A stretch of DNA of 43,206 bases from Nocardioides speluncae (GTDB lineage: Bacteria; Actinomycetota; Actinomycetes; Propionibacteriales; Nocardioidaceae): the NCBI RefSeq assembly GCF_003121585.1, contig NZ_QEOO01000030.1, positions 1 through 43,206 on the forward strand, read 5' to 3'. The notes under the pieces are model-generated. The model made no database searches. It saw only the letters and a program-made list of their open reading frames with translations, and was not told where the DNA came from. Positions 31,944 to 40,650 of the stretch are shown in pieces (the first letter of the stretch is position 1; each line of letters starts with the position of its first letter). Both the position numbers and the translations under genes were made by a program.

Positions 31944-33008
31944 TCAGCAGGCGCGCCGGACCTCACCCGAGCAGTCGTCGGCGCCCGGGCCGCCGTCGAC
32001 GGTGTCTCGCCCGTCGTCACCCTGGACGCGGTCGTTGCCCGCCCGGCCGTACAGCCTGTCGTGACCACGCTCCCCGTAGATGTCGTTGGCGCCGGCGGTG
32101 CCCCAGATCGTGTCCCGGCTCTGCGACCCCTGGGCGTTCTCGAAGCCACGGCCTGTGAACGCAGTTCCGGAGTTCCAGCGACCCTTCCCCGAGGCCATGT
32201 CCAGGCTGAAGCCACCGCCGGATGCGTTGACGAACTCGATGTTGTCGGTGCCCTGCTGACCGAATGCCTCGAACCGCCCGCCGAGGATGCTGAACTCGTC
32301 GTTGCCGGGCCCGCCGAAGGCACTGACCCCGGCCCAGACGGAGAAGTAGTCCTCACCCGGGCCACCGCGGAGCTCGGCCCGGCGGTCGGCGAGCAGGCCG
32401 TCATGGCCGCGACCGCCGCGAACCACGCTCCCCGCGCCGTAGACATCGATGCTGTCGTTGCCCCCGAGTCCCTGGATGTCGTCTCGGCCGCCCCAGCCGT
32501 TGATGCGGTCGGGACCGTCGGAGCCGATGATCGTGTCGTCGTGGTCGGTGCCGATCACCTCCTCGACGTCGAAGACCTGATCACTGCCCTCACCGAGGGC
32601 GACGTGCTTGGTTAGGTTGACCCGGATGCCCTCATCGGCCCCATCGAACTCGACCTCGTCGTACTGGCCGCCTCCGCTCAGGATGTCGTTGCCGTCGTCT
32701 CCTTCGAGGTGATCGGCTCCGGCATCGCCGCGCAGCCGGTCGTTGCCGCCCATGCCGCGTAGCCAGTCGGCGCCGGCACCTCCGCAGACCAGGTCGTTGC
32801 CGGTGCCGCCCTGGAAGTGGTCGTTCCCGGCGCCGAGGTAGACCACATCGTCGCCTCGGGTGCCGGCGAGTACGTCACGACCCTCGGTGCCGACGATGGT
32901 GGCGCGCTTGCCGGCACAGGTAGGTGCGGCGTTGGCGGGCGCGGCGACGACGGTTGCGGCGGCGGTCAGGCTGGCGACGACGCAGCCGACGGCGATGGTC
33001 TTGAGCAT
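31944..33008 (-). CDS. Secreted RTX-type calcium-binding repeat protein (paralogue 5, diverged)
   Basis: 354 residues, ribosome-binding site GGGGGAAG before the ATG at 33008. Signal peptide MLKTIAVGCVVASLTAAATV, then APTCAGKRATIVGTEGRD, related to the start of the 9.3-16.1 kb array but with Ala for Phe. GGxGxDxL repeats fill about 50-115, then 165-240 and 310-345, ending DGGPGADDCSGEVRRAC. The middle FDGADEGIRVNLTKHVALGEG corresponds to the GVxVDx segment of the others, but the TIDLRSG and FHGT modules are absent, so it is a separate branch. It converges on prfB with 16 bases between stops. Confidence 0.86.
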   Translation of the reverse strand: MLKTIAVGCVVASLTAAATVVAAPANAAPTCAGKRATIVGTEGRDVLAGTRGDDVVYLGAGNDHFQGGTGNDLVCGGAGADWLRGMGGNDRLRGDAGADHLEGDDGNDILSGGGQYDEVEFDGADEGIRVNLTKHVALGEGSDQVFDVEEVIGTDHDDTIIGSDGPDRINGWGGRDDIQGLGGNDSIDVYGAGSVVRGGRGHDGLLADRRAELRGGPGEDYFSVWAGVSAFGGPGNDEFSILGGRFEAFGQQGTDNIEFVNASGGGFSLDMASGKGRWNSGTAFTGRGFENAQGSQSRDTIWGTAGANDIYGERGHDRLYGRAGNDRVQGDDGRDTVDGGPGADDCSGEVRRAC

Positions 33009-33051
33009 GGCTTCCCCCTGGAATGAGCGTGCAGACCAGGGGGAGGCTACG

Positions 33052-33636
33052 TCATTCGGGCCGCGCTGACTGCCGATTCGCCGACCAGAGCAGGCTGCCG
33101 AAGGCGACCACGAGCGCCACGTTCACCGGGATCGCCACCTCCGCGATGTTGCCGATGTGCGCAATCGGCCAGGCGAGGATCGCGGCCAGCACCACAGCTC
33201 CTTGCCAGCGGTGGCCGAGCCTGGCCAGCCCGACCGCGACCAGGGCGAAGGACAGCGGGAAGAACAGCCCCAGCGGCTTGATCAGGTTCGCCGCGCCGGA
33301 CTGATCGACGAGTGCGGTGTCGCCGAGCGACATGTGGATGGTGTCGAAGCCGTAGGCGACGTTTCCGGCCATGCCGATCAGTCCGGTGAGGACAATGGCA
33401 GCCTTCAGCCTCGACTCGGGAGGCAGCCAACCGGCCACCCGGAGTACGACGAAGCCGTAGGCCATCGCGCCGAGGACGTGGAGTACGCCGGCGGTGGCGT
33501 CGTCCCAGCCGCGAGCGGCGTACGTCGTGTCGGCGGCGAGGTAGACCAGGGGCGCCACCGCGAGCGAGGCGGTCAGCAGGCGCTCGGTGGGAGTGGTGGC
33601 GGCCCGTTCGGCCGTGTGCAGGGCAGTGGTGGTCAT
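33052..33636 (-). CDS. Hypothetical integral membrane protein, about six helices
   Basis: 194 residues from the ATG at 33636 (ribosome-binding site GGAAGG). Hydrophobic segments such as LTASLAVAPLVYLAADTTYA, GVLHVLGAMAYGFVVLRVAG, IVLTGLIGMAGNVAYGF, GLFFPLSFALVAVGLA and PVNVALVVAFGSLLW. I do not recognise a family. It is divergent from a membrane-anchored LuxR regulator with about 150 bases between starts, so regulation by that protein is conceivable. No catalytic motif is seen. Confidence 0.78.
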   Translation of the reverse strand: MTTTALHTAERAATTPTERLLTASLAVAPLVYLAADTTYAARGWDDATAGVLHVLGAMAYGFVVLRVAGWLPPESRLKAAIVLTGLIGMAGNVAYGFDTIHMSLGDTALVDQSGAANLIKPLGLFFPLSFALVAVGLARLGHRWQGAVVLAAILAWPIAHIGNIAEVAIPVNVALVVAFGSLLWSANRQSARPE

Positions 33637-33789
33637 CGGACTTCCTTCCGTTTCGTGAGAGCAGTGAGCCATCACCGTGTCGCCGCGACCGCCGGCGTCG
33701 CCACGGGGCTAGCCCTGGACCGCCCAGCCGCCGAAGAAGCAGGGAAAACCCTGGGGAGCGGCCGCCTGATCGCGTGCCACGATGTCGCC
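33637..33789. promoter_or_regulatory. Divergent gap between membrane protein and LuxR regulator
   Basis: 153 bases carrying both upstream regions. CACGAT (33777-33782) ends 7 bases before the LuxR ATG, compatible with a leaderless start. No palindrome stands out. Confidence 0.35.
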
Positions 33790-35169
33790 ATGGACTCCCG
33801 CGGACCGCGCGGTCTCGTGCCGATGTTGCTGGTCAGCGGCGTCGTCGTGCTGGTGGCCCTCGGACAGGCCCGCGGGATGTGGCTGGCGAACCTGCACAAC
33901 GGGCTGCTGGCACTCGCGTTCACCCTGGTCGGCGCGTACGTGCTCTTCCAGCGCCCCGGTCACCGCGAGGGCCTGCTCTTCATGGCGACCGGCGTCGTCG
34001 AGGCAGTGATGTTCTACGGACGCCAGGTCGGCCACTGGTCGACCTCACCCGACAGCTGGGTCGATCGCTGGTTGGGGTGGCTGGGCGTGTGGCCGATCGC
34101 GGTGGCACTCGCGCTCGCGACGCTGTCTGTCTTCTGCTTCCCCGACGGCCGGCTGCCGTCGCCGCGCTGGCGCTGGGTCGCGGCGGCGGTCGTGCTGATC
34201 GCGGCTGTGTGTGCGGCGCTGTCGGCGCTGTGGCCGGTGGAGTACGCCGCTACATCGATGCCGCTCGAGCACCCGGTGAACCCCGAGGCATCGCAGTCGG
34301 TCAGCACCGTGTGGGACGCCCTCGCGCACCCGTCGTACGCGATCTTCCAGGTGCTGTGGGTGGTGGCGATCGTCGCCCGCTGGCGCGGGGCGACCACGCC
34401 GGTACGGCGCCAGCTGGCGTGGCTGGTGCTTGCGGCGGCCGTCTCGGTCGTGGCGCTGGCGGTCGGCCTGGCCGTCTGGCAGACACCGCGTCCGGGGCTG
34501 CTGACGGCCTGCCTGGTCCCGGTCGCGGCCGGGCTGGCCGTCGTGCACGGCCAGCAGGCGAGGGCGTACTCCGCGCTCAGCTGGCTCTCCCGGTCGGGTG
34601 CCCGGTCCGACGATCTGCCGACGAACCTGGCGCGGGCGGTGGCCGAGGCGCTGGCCGCGCCCGCCGCCACCCTGTGGATCAGGGTCGGCGAGCGCGAGCT
34701 GCACGCGGTCGGGGTGTGGCCGGAGACCGACGCCTACATCGCGCCGGCCACCCTGGCCGATCTCCGGGCAGCACCCGACCTGCACCTGCGGCCGGTGGAG
34801 CGTCAAGGCGAGGTCACTGGAGCGATCACCGTCGACCGGCCACGGGCCGACCGGCTGTCGCTGGCCGAGGCGAAACTCCTCGACGACCTCGCCTCCCAGG
34901 CCGCCCTGGTTGTTGACCACCTGAACCTGGCCGACGTCGTCGCCGGCCAGCGCCGGGCCGGCTTCCTGGATGGGCTCAGCCCGCGGGAGAACGAGGTGCT
35001 GGAGCTGATGGCGCGGGGCCTGTCGAACGCCGCGATCTGTCAGGAGCTCCACCTCAGCATCAAGACGGTCGAGCCGGTCGTCAGCGCGATCTTCGTCAAG
35101 CTCGGCCTGCACGCCGACGCCGGCAGCAACCGCCGCGTGCTGGCCGTCCTGGCCTACCTCCGCAGCTAG
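33790..35169 (+). CDS. Membrane-anchored LuxR-family regulator
   Basis: 459 residues from ATG 33790. The first ~260 residues carry about seven to eight membrane helices (for example MLLVSGVVVLVALGQARGMW and WVAAAVVLIAAVCAALSALW). A GAF-like sensor region spans about 285-385 (LARAVAEALAAPAATLWIRV). The C-terminal LuxR helix-turn-helix is at about 396-445 (LSPRENEVLELMARGLSNAA, then KTVEPVVSAIFVKLGL). The layout is that of the sensor half of an actinobacterial histidine kinase with the kinase replaced by a DNA-binding domain, so signal and transcription would be on one chain. No RBS is seen; probably leaderless. Target unknown. Confidence 0.86.
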   Translation: MDSRGPRGLVPMLLVSGVVVLVALGQARGMWLANLHNGLLALAFTLVGAYVLFQRPGHREGLLFMATGVVEAVMFYGRQVGHWSTSPDSWVDRWLGWLGVWPIAVALALATLSVFCFPDGRLPSPRWRWVAAAVVLIAAVCAALSALWPVEYAATSMPLEHPVNPEASQSVSTVWDALAHPSYAIFQVLWVVAIVARWRGATTPVRRQLAWLVLAAAVSVVALAVGLAVWQTPRPGLLTACLVPVAAGLAVVHGQQARAYSALSWLSRSGARSDDLPTNLARAVAEALAAPAATLWIRVGERELHAVGVWPETDAYIAPATLADLRAAPDLHLRPVERQGEVTGAITVDRPRADRLSLAEAKLLDDLASQAALVVDHLNLADVVAGQRRAGFLDGLSPRENEVLELMARGLSNAAICQELHLSIKTVEPVVSAIFVKLGLHADAGSNRRVLAVLAYLRS

Positions 35170-35176
35170 CCCATTC

Positions 35177-35343
35177 GGTGGTCGAGCAGCTGGCGCAGTT
35201 AGTTCTTGGGTGGTCGAGCAGGTTGCGCAGCAACCGTCGTCGAGACCACGTCCGGGTTGGTGGTCTCGACGACGGCCCCAGTATCGCGGCCGCGTGGCCG
35301 CGCCCGCGATGCTGCGGTTGCTGGCGCTCGCTGCTCGACCACC
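35177..35343. repeat. Nested palindromic repeat cluster
   Basis: GGTGGTCGAGCAG occurs at 35177-35189 and 35209-35221, with its complement at 35331-35343. Inside is GGTTGCGCAGCAACC (35221-35235) and a perfect 16-bp inverted repeat, arms 35234-35249 and 35260-35275. Part of it (AGGTTGCGCAGCAACCGTC) recurs at 39991. No gene fits here; it lies between convergent stops. Confidence 0.85.
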
Positions 35344-35347
35344 CGAG

Positions 35348-35965
35348 CTAGCGGGCTGCCTGCAGAACGGCCGAACACCACTGGTCGGCAGCTTTCGGGA
35401 GTCCGGCGACCGCCTTCCGGGTGACCGCACACGCGAGCCAGCCGTCACCGAACAGTCCTCGGTACGACGCCGTCACGCTGCTCTTCCCCCGACAGGTGAC
35501 CGCGGCCGACGGCGTACCGAAGGCGGCGGCCCGAGGGATTGCCTTACATGCCTTGGGACGCTTCGCCTCGGCGACCAGCTCGCGCGCCCGGGCACGCGTC
35601 ACCTGAGGTGCGAAGACCCAGGCCTGCGCCTCCGCGCCGGACTCGCTCACGAACCGGCACCCGAACTCGTGCGACACATCGGTGACGCTCGCGGCGAGCT
35701 CGACCGAGTCACCGTTGCCATAGTGGGCGGTGCGGGCGACCTCGGCGCCGAGCGCCGACTCCGCTGCCGACTTGGGGATCGCACCGCAGAAGTCGGCCCG
35801 GGCGACGGTCACCGACGAGGTGTCGAGATCGCCGAGAGCGGTGGCGGGCGGCGCGGCCGAGGGCTCGCTCGGCTCGTCGCCCGAACCGGTGCAGGCCGCC
35901 GTCGTACACACCACGAACGCGGCCACGAACAAGCGAGCCGCGGAGGCGGGAACGAGCGGGCGCAT
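35348..35965 (-). CDS. Putative DUF3558-like secreted lipoprotein
   Basis: 205 residues from the ATG at 35965, which has TATGGT 6 bases upstream (35977-35972), fitting a leaderless start; a GTG two codons earlier is the alternative. Lipoprotein signal MRPLVPASAARLFVAAFVVC with lipobox TTAAC at about residue 25. The mature part has a Ser/Pro/Glu-rich linker, then a domain with ADFCGAIPKSAAESALG, FGCRF, ACKAIP, VTCRG and DQWCSAVL, with paired cysteines, resembling the DUF3558-type lipoproteins of actinobacteria. Function unknown. Confidence 0.78.
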   Translation of the reverse strand: MRPLVPASAARLFVAAFVVCTTAACTGSGDEPSEPSAAPPATALGDLDTSSVTVARADFCGAIPKSAAESALGAEVARTAHYGNGDSVELAASVTDVSHEFGCRFVSESGAEAQAWVFAPQVTRARARELVAEAKRPKACKAIPRAAAFGTPSAAVTCRGKSSVTASYRGLFGDGWLACAVTRKAVAGLPKAADQWCSAVLQAAR

Positions 35966-35984
35966 GGCCACACCATAAGCGAGG

Positions 35985-36791
35985 TCAGAGTTCCTTCAAC
36001 TGGCCTCCGTCCACGACGAACCGGGCACCGGACGTGCTGGCCGAGCGCGGCGAGAGCAGGAGCGCGACGACGTCCGCGATCTCCTGAGGGTCGATCAGCC
36101 GACCGGTTGTGAGGTTCATCGCCGTGGCCGCGCCCGAGGCGAGCACCTCTTCGCGGGTGCTGCCGGTCGCCTCGGCAAAGATGTCCGCCGCGCCACCGGG
36201 GTCGGTCCACCACGGGGTCTCGACCGGGCCGGGAGCGACCGTATTCACGCGGATGCCCTGCGGGCCGTACTCCGCCGCCAGCGACTTCGTCAGGTGCGCC
36301 AGCCCCGCCTTCGCGGCGCCGTAGTCGACGTTCACCGCTGCCGGCTGCTGAGCCATGGTCGAGGTCACGTTCACGATCGAGCCGCCGCCGCGTGAGAGCA
36401 GATGCGGTACGGCGGCCCGGATCGCGCGCACCGTCGCGAACAGGTTGAACTCGAACATCTCTCGCCAGTCGTCGTCGGTCGGCGCGAGGAACGAGAACCG
36501 CGGCAGCTGCGTGCCCGGCGGCGGGCCGCCGGCGTTGTTGACCAGGCTGTCCAGGCCGCCGAACGCCTCGACCGCCCGTTCGACGGCGTGCGCGGGCGCC
36601 TCGGGATCCATCAGGTCGACGGGGACGTGCAGAAGCCGCGGGCCGGCGAGAGCGTCGAGCTCAGGGCTGACCTTCCGGGACGCCGCCACCACGCTCGCCC
36701 CCTCCTCGAGCAGGGTCCGGGTGATCGCCAGCCCGATTCCCCGCGAGGCGCCGGTGACGACGGAGACGTGCGAAGCGAGCTTGAGGTCCAT
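35985..36791 (-). CDS. SDR-family NAD(P)-dependent oxidoreductase
   Basis: 268 residues from the ATG at 36791 (GGAAGGA upstream). Classical short-chain dehydrogenase/reductase: [10 protein letters not shown] cofactor motif, VNNAGG, the catalytic Ser in VTSTM, then YGAAK with Tyr and Lys, and [10 protein letters not shown]. The C-terminal [14 protein letters not shown] is typical of 3-oxoacyl-ACP reductase-like members. Substrate cannot be predicted. It follows the gene order of the lipoprotein on the minus strand (20 bases upstream of its start) and is divergent from ftsE. Confidence 0.93.
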   Translation of the reverse strand: MDLKLASHVSVVTGASRGIGLAITRTLLEEGASVVAASRKVSPELDALAGPRLLHVPVDLMDPEAPAHAVERAVEAFGGLDSLVNNAGGPPPGTQLPRFSFLAPTDDDWREMFEFNLFATVRAIRAAVPHLLSRGGGSIVNVTSTMAQQPAAVNVDYGAAKAGLAHLTKSLAAEYGPQGIRVNTVAPGPVETPWWTDPGGAADIFAEATGSTREEVLASGAATAMNLTTGRLIDPQEIADVVALLLSPRSASTSGARFVVDGGQLKEL

Positions 36792-36910
36792 GAGTGTCCT
36801 TCCGTGGAGGTACTGACACATCGAGCCTTCCTCGCCGTCCCGCGGAAGACCGGCGGCAATCGGACGTCGCATATACGCGGAGGCTGTGCGGATCGCTGTG
36901 ACCCGTCACC

Positions 36911-36916
36911 TACACT
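36911..36916 (+). promoter_or_regulatory. ftsE -10 element
   Basis: TACACT ends 7 bases before the ftsE GTG at 36924, the spacing of a leaderless promoter. No clear -35. The 132-base gap also serves the divergent SDR gene. Confidence 0.5.
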
Positions 36917-36923
36917 CGGCCGG

Positions 36924-37613
36924 GTGATTCGCTTCGAGAAGGTCACGAAGACGTATGCCGGGCAGGCCCGCGCGGCGCTGGACCAGATCAACGTCGATAT
37001 CGAGAAGGGGGAGTTCGTCTTCCTCGTCGGCACGTCCGGCTCCGGAAAGTCGACATTCCTCCGGCTCGTGCTCCGCGAGTACCGCCCCACCTCGGGTCGG
37101 GTGTACGTCGCAGGCAAGGAGATCAACCGGCTCGCCGGCTGGAAGGTCCCCGGTCTCCGCCGCCAGATCGGCACCGTGTTCCAGGACTTCCGGCTGCTGC
37201 CCAACAAGACCGTCTCGGAGAACGTCGCCTTCGCGCTGCAGGTGATCGGCCGCTCGCGTTCCTACATCGACAAGGCCGTCCCCGAGACTCTCGACCTGGT
37301 CGGCCTCGATGGCAAGGGCGACCGGATGCCCGACGAGCTGTCCGGCGGTGAGCAGCAGCGGGTCGCGATCGCCCGCGCCTACGTCAACCGGCCGATGATC
37401 CTGATCGCCGACGAGCCGACCGGAAACCTCGACCCGACCACCAGCGTCGGGATCATGAAGCTGCTGGACCGGATCAACCGCGCCGGTACCACCGTGCTGA
37501 TGGCGACCCACGACGCCGGCATCGTCGACCAGATGCGCAAGCGCGTGGTCGAGCTCGAGGACGGCGTGGTCGTCCGCGACCAGACCCGCGGCGGCTACGG
37601 CCTCGAGCAGTGA
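36924..37613 (+). CDS. ftsE: FtsE, cell-division ABC ATPase
   Basis: 229 residues, GTG start giving [13 protein letters not shown]. Walker [10 protein letters not shown], the Q-loop FQDFRLL, signature [14 protein letters not shown], Walker [12 protein letters not shown] and H-loop MATHD are all present. FtsE binds ATP inside the cell and drives FtsX to activate peptidoglycan hydrolases at the septum. ftsX follows 49 bases on, and the M23 protein after it is the probable hydrolase partner. Confidence 0.97.
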   Translation: MIRFEKVTKTYAGQARAALDQINVDIEKGEFVFLVGTSGSGKSTFLRLVLREYRPTSGRVYVAGKEINRLAGWKVPGLRRQIGTVFQDFRLLPNKTVSENVAFALQVIGRSRSYIDKAVPETLDLVGLDGKGDRMPDELSGGEQQRVAIARAYVNRPMILIADEPTGNLDPTTSVGIMKLLDRINRAGTTVLMATHDAGIVDQMRKRVVELEDGVVVRDQTRGGYGLEQ

Positions 37614-37662
37614 CCCTTCCGTACTTCCCGTCCATCGAGTCCATCGAGAGGGCAACCTTCTG

Positions 37663-38574
37663 ATGCACCTTCGCTACGTGTTCTCCGAGCTCGGCCAGGG
37701 TCTGCGCCGCAACCTGTCGATGCATGTCGCCGTTGTTCTGACCCTGTTCGTCTCCCTGACCCTGGTCGGCCTCGGGTTCCTGCTCAACGAGCAGACCAAG
37801 GAGGCCGAGGACTACTGGGGCAGCCAGCTGCAGATCACGGTCTTCCTGTGCACCGAGAACGACCCCAACGTCAAGTGCGTCAGCGACGTGACCGACGCGC
37901 AGCGGGACGCCGTACTCAAGGTCGTCGAGGACAACCCCGAGGTCGCCGGCCACCACGAGGAGAGCAAGCAGGAGGCCTTCGACAAGGTCAAGAAGCTGCT
38001 CGGCGAGGACCTCTTCGAGGGGCCCAACCCGCCGGCGACCGCGGAGGCGATGCAGGAGACGGTCTGGATCGAGTTGAAGGACCCGAAGGAGTACGAAGGG
38101 ATCGTCAGCGCCGTGATCGGCCTGGACGGCGTGTCCGGCGTCCGCGACCTGCGCGACGAGCTGGACCCGATCTACTCCTCGATCGACGCGCTCAAGTACG
38201 GCGCCTGGGGTATCGCGATCTTCCTGGTCCTGGCCGCGCTGCTGCTGGTCGGCAACACGATCCGGCTGGCTGCGTTCGCGCGTCGCAAGGAGATCGGGAT
38301 CATGCGCCTGGTGGGCGCCTCCTCGCTGTACATCACCCTGCCGTTCTTGCTCGAAGCGCTGGTGACCGCCTTGATCGGCGTGGCCCTCGCGGCGACGGCG
38401 CTGCTGTCGTTCTGGTTCTTCGTGATCGACCAACAGGTACGCGGAAAGATCCGGATCACGCCCTGGATCGGCTTCGACGCAGTGGTCGGCGCGGTCTTCT
38501 GGGTCACCGTTCTCGCGGTCGTGATCAGCGTTGTTCCGACACTCCTACTGACCCGCAAATACATCAAAGTGTGA
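37663..38574 (+). CDS. ftsX: FtsX, cell-division membrane protein
   Basis: 303 residues. Four helices with the large extracellular loop between the first (VAVVLTLFVSLTLVGLGFLL) and second (AWGIAIFLVLAALLLVGNTI), as in all FtsX. The loop (about 45-175) carries CTENDPNVKC, a likely disulfide, and would contact the secreted hydrolase. The conserved cytosolic RRKEIGIMRLVGAS that couples to FtsE is present. The last helices are LLEALVTALIGVALAATALL and VTVLAVVISVVPTLLL. Confidence 0.96.
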   Translation: MHLRYVFSELGQGLRRNLSMHVAVVLTLFVSLTLVGLGFLLNEQTKEAEDYWGSQLQITVFLCTENDPNVKCVSDVTDAQRDAVLKVVEDNPEVAGHHEESKQEAFDKVKKLLGEDLFEGPNPPATAEAMQETVWIELKDPKEYEGIVSAVIGLDGVSGVRDLRDELDPIYSSIDALKYGAWGIAIFLVLAALLLVGNTIRLAAFARRKEIGIMRLVGASSLYITLPFLLEALVTALIGVALAATALLSFWFFVIDQQVRGKIRITPWIGFDAVVGAVFWVTVLAVVISVVPTLLLTRKYIKV

Positions 38575-38643
38575 GTTCGCCCGGTTACCTTCGAGGAGTT
38601 CCCAAGAGAGATTGACAGGTCCCGAACAAACAAAGGCATAAAG

Positions 38644-39963
38644 GTGCGTTCCTTCCCCCGTACCCTCCCGCGCCCGTTAGCCCAGGGCCGCGTTGCAGCC
38701 GCTACCGCGGCCTGCGTGCTTGCCGTTGGCATTGTCGCCGTCCCCTTCGCTCACGCAGACGACCCCGACGAGCTGAAGGAGAAGGAGCGGCGCGTCCAGC
38801 GACAGCTGAACAGCGCTCATGACGCCCTCGAGGAGTCCAGCGCGACCGCGCGTTCGGCGTACGCCAAGCTGAACAGCGCCAAGGTCGAGCTCACCGCGGC
38901 CCAGCAGCAGCTCGCGCGCACGCGCGGGAAGCTGGCGGCCGCGAAGGTGCGCGACGCCCAGATGCAGACCAAGCTCGAGAACGCGATCGCCAAGCTCAAG
39001 CTGGCGCGCACCCAGCTCGCGGCCGGTCGGCTCGACGTACTCGAGCAGCGCAAGGAGTTCGGCCGGACCATCGCCTCGCTGTACGCCAACGGGGACCCGC
39101 AGCTGCTCGGCCTGGCCGGGATCCTGCGCTCGGGCGACGCCTCCGAGATCACCCGGCGCAACGCGGCGGTGGACATGGCGGCCTCCCAGGAGGACCGGCG
39201 GTACGACGAGCTCAAGGCCGCCGAGGTGCTGCTCGAGGTCAACGAGACCAAGGTGGAGGACGCCAAGGACGAGGTGCAGCTGCAGCGTGAGGCCGCAGCC
39301 GACCATCTCGACCTGATGGAGACGCTGGAGCAGCAGGCCGAGGACGACGCCGCGAGCGTGCGCCGCCTGGTGACCGCCCGCTCCGAGGCCGCGACCGACG
39401 CCTTCCAGGCCAAGCAGGCGGACCTGGCGACGCTGCGTGAGCTGAAGGCCGAGCAGGAGCGGATCAAGGAGAAGCTCCGCGAGGCCGCCGAGAAGGCGCG
39501 CGAGCTCGCCGAACAGGCCAACCAAGACGCGGAGGGTGGCTCGCCGCACGGCGGACCGCAGTCGGGCGACGGCTATCTGGGCTACCCGGTCGCCGGTGCG
39601 GTCACCTCGCCGTTCGGCTACCGGGTGCACCCGATCTACGGCTACTACTCGCTGCACGACGGCACCGACTTCGGCGCCGGCTGTGGCCAGCCGCTGTACG
39701 CCGGCGCGAGCGGCACCGTGATCTCGTCGTACTACCAGACCGCCTGGGGCAACCGGCTGATCATCGACCACGGCTTCGTCCGCGGCGTCGGCCTGGCCAC
39801 GATCTACAACCACGCCAGCAGCTACACCGCCGGCGTCGGCGACCGGGTCGAGCGCGGCGAGGTGATCGGGTACGTCGGCACCACCGGCTGGTCCACCGGC
39901 TGCCACCTCCACTTCACTGTCACCAGCAACGGCAACCCGGTCGACCCCCTGAGCTGGTTGTAA
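38644..39963 (+). CDS. M23-family peptidoglycan endopeptidase with coiled coil (FtsEX-linked)
   Basis: 439 residues from the GTG at 38644. Signal peptide with AATAACVLAVGIVAVPFAHA. Residues 40-300 are a long heptad-rich coiled coil (for example ELKEKERRVQRQLNSAHDAL and LREAAEKARELAEQANQ), the EnvC/RipC-like arrangement that docks to FtsX. The C-terminal LytM/M23 domain has H338 and D342 (HDGTDFG) and H421/H423 (CHLHF), the full zinc and catalytic set, so it should be an active endopeptidase. Position right behind ftsEX supports control by that complex. Confidence 0.92.
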   Translation: MRSFPRTLPRPLAQGRVAAATAACVLAVGIVAVPFAHADDPDELKEKERRVQRQLNSAHDALEESSATARSAYAKLNSAKVELTAAQQQLARTRGKLAAAKVRDAQMQTKLENAIAKLKLARTQLAAGRLDVLEQRKEFGRTIASLYANGDPQLLGLAGILRSGDASEITRRNAAVDMAASQEDRRYDELKAAEVLLEVNETKVEDAKDEVQLQREAAADHLDLMETLEQQAEDDAASVRRLVTARSEAATDAFQAKQADLATLRELKAEQERIKEKLREAAEKARELAEQANQDAEGGSPHGGPQSGDGYLGYPVAGAVTSPFGYRVHPIYGYYSLHDGTDFGAGCGQPLYAGASGTVISSYYQTAWGNRLIIDHGFVRGVGLATIYNHASSYTAGVGDRVERGEVIGYVGTTGWSTGCHLHFTVTSNGNPVDPLSWL

Positions 39964-39980
39964 GGCTGCGGGCCTGGCCG

Positions 39981-40018
39981 CCGGTTGAGGAGGTTGCGCA
40001 GCAACCGTCTCGAAACCA
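39981..40018. repeat. Short palindromic repeat related to the 35.2 kb cluster
   Basis: GGTTGCGCAGCAACC at 39992-40006, flanked by GTCTCGAAACC. The block AGGTTGCGCAGCAACCGTC is identical to part of the 35.2 kb repeat. It lies between the M23 gene and smpB. Confidence 0.85.
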
Positions 40019-40069
40019 AGGCGACTACCGGAGCGAAAGCCGCTTGCGGTCAGTTGAAAGAATGGGCGG

Positions 40070-40549
40070 ATGGCCAAGGAGCAGGGGCGCAAGCTCATCG
40101 CGCAGAACAAGAAGGCGCGACACGACTATCACATCGAGGACACCTGGGAGGCCGGGCTGGTCCTCGTGGGTACCGAGGTGAAGTCGCTGCGTGAGGGCCG
40201 GGCATCGCTGGTCGACGGGTTCGCCGAGATCGACGGCGGCGAGGTCTGGCTGCACGCCGTACACATCCCCGAGTACGCCCAGGGCACCTGGACCAACCAC
40301 TCCGCGCGCCGCAAGCGCAAGCTGCTGCTCAACCGCGCCGAGATCTCCAAGATGGAGCGGAAGATCGGCGACAAGGGCTACACGCTGATCCCGCTTTCCC
40401 TCTACTTCAAGGACGGCCGGGCCAAGGTCGAGCTGGCGCTCGCGAAGGGCAAGAAGGAGTACGACAAGCGGCACTCGCTCGCCGAGCGCCAGGCTACGCG
40501 CGAGAAGGAGCAGGCGATCGGCCGCCGGCTCAAGGGGTACACCGACTGA
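40070..40549 (+). CDS. smpB: SmpB, tmRNA-binding protein
   Basis: 159 residues. Binds tmRNA and the ribosome to rescue stalled complexes. Conserved [31 protein letters not shown] and the basic C-terminal tail [20 protein letters not shown] are present. The ATG at 40070 has AAGAAT (40058-40063) 6 bases before it, consistent with a leaderless start. ssrA follows 101 bases downstream on the same strand. Confidence 0.97.
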   Translation: MAKEQGRKLIAQNKKARHDYHIEDTWEAGLVLVGTEVKSLREGRASLVDGFAEIDGGEVWLHAVHIPEYAQGTWTNHSARRKRKLLLNRAEISKMERKIGDKGYTLIPLSLYFKDGRAKVELALAKGKKEYDKRHSLAERQATREKEQAIGRRLKGYTD

Positions 40550-40650
40550 CAGCGCGCTCGGCTGGCCGGGAATCTCGGTGGGGCGGATCAGCGTTGAGCA
40601 CGTAGACTGGATCGACCGGCTGCACGACTGGGCCGGCGTACAACTCAAGA

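Noticed and set aside
30719..32446. 575-codon minus-strand frame across prfB and the RTX gene
   Set aside because: Overlaps two well-supported genes in the wrong frame; no domain.
33157..33789. Upstream extension of the LuxR gene
   Set aside because: Runs antisense through the membrane-protein gene; the membrane helices of the regulator begin at the ATG at 33790.
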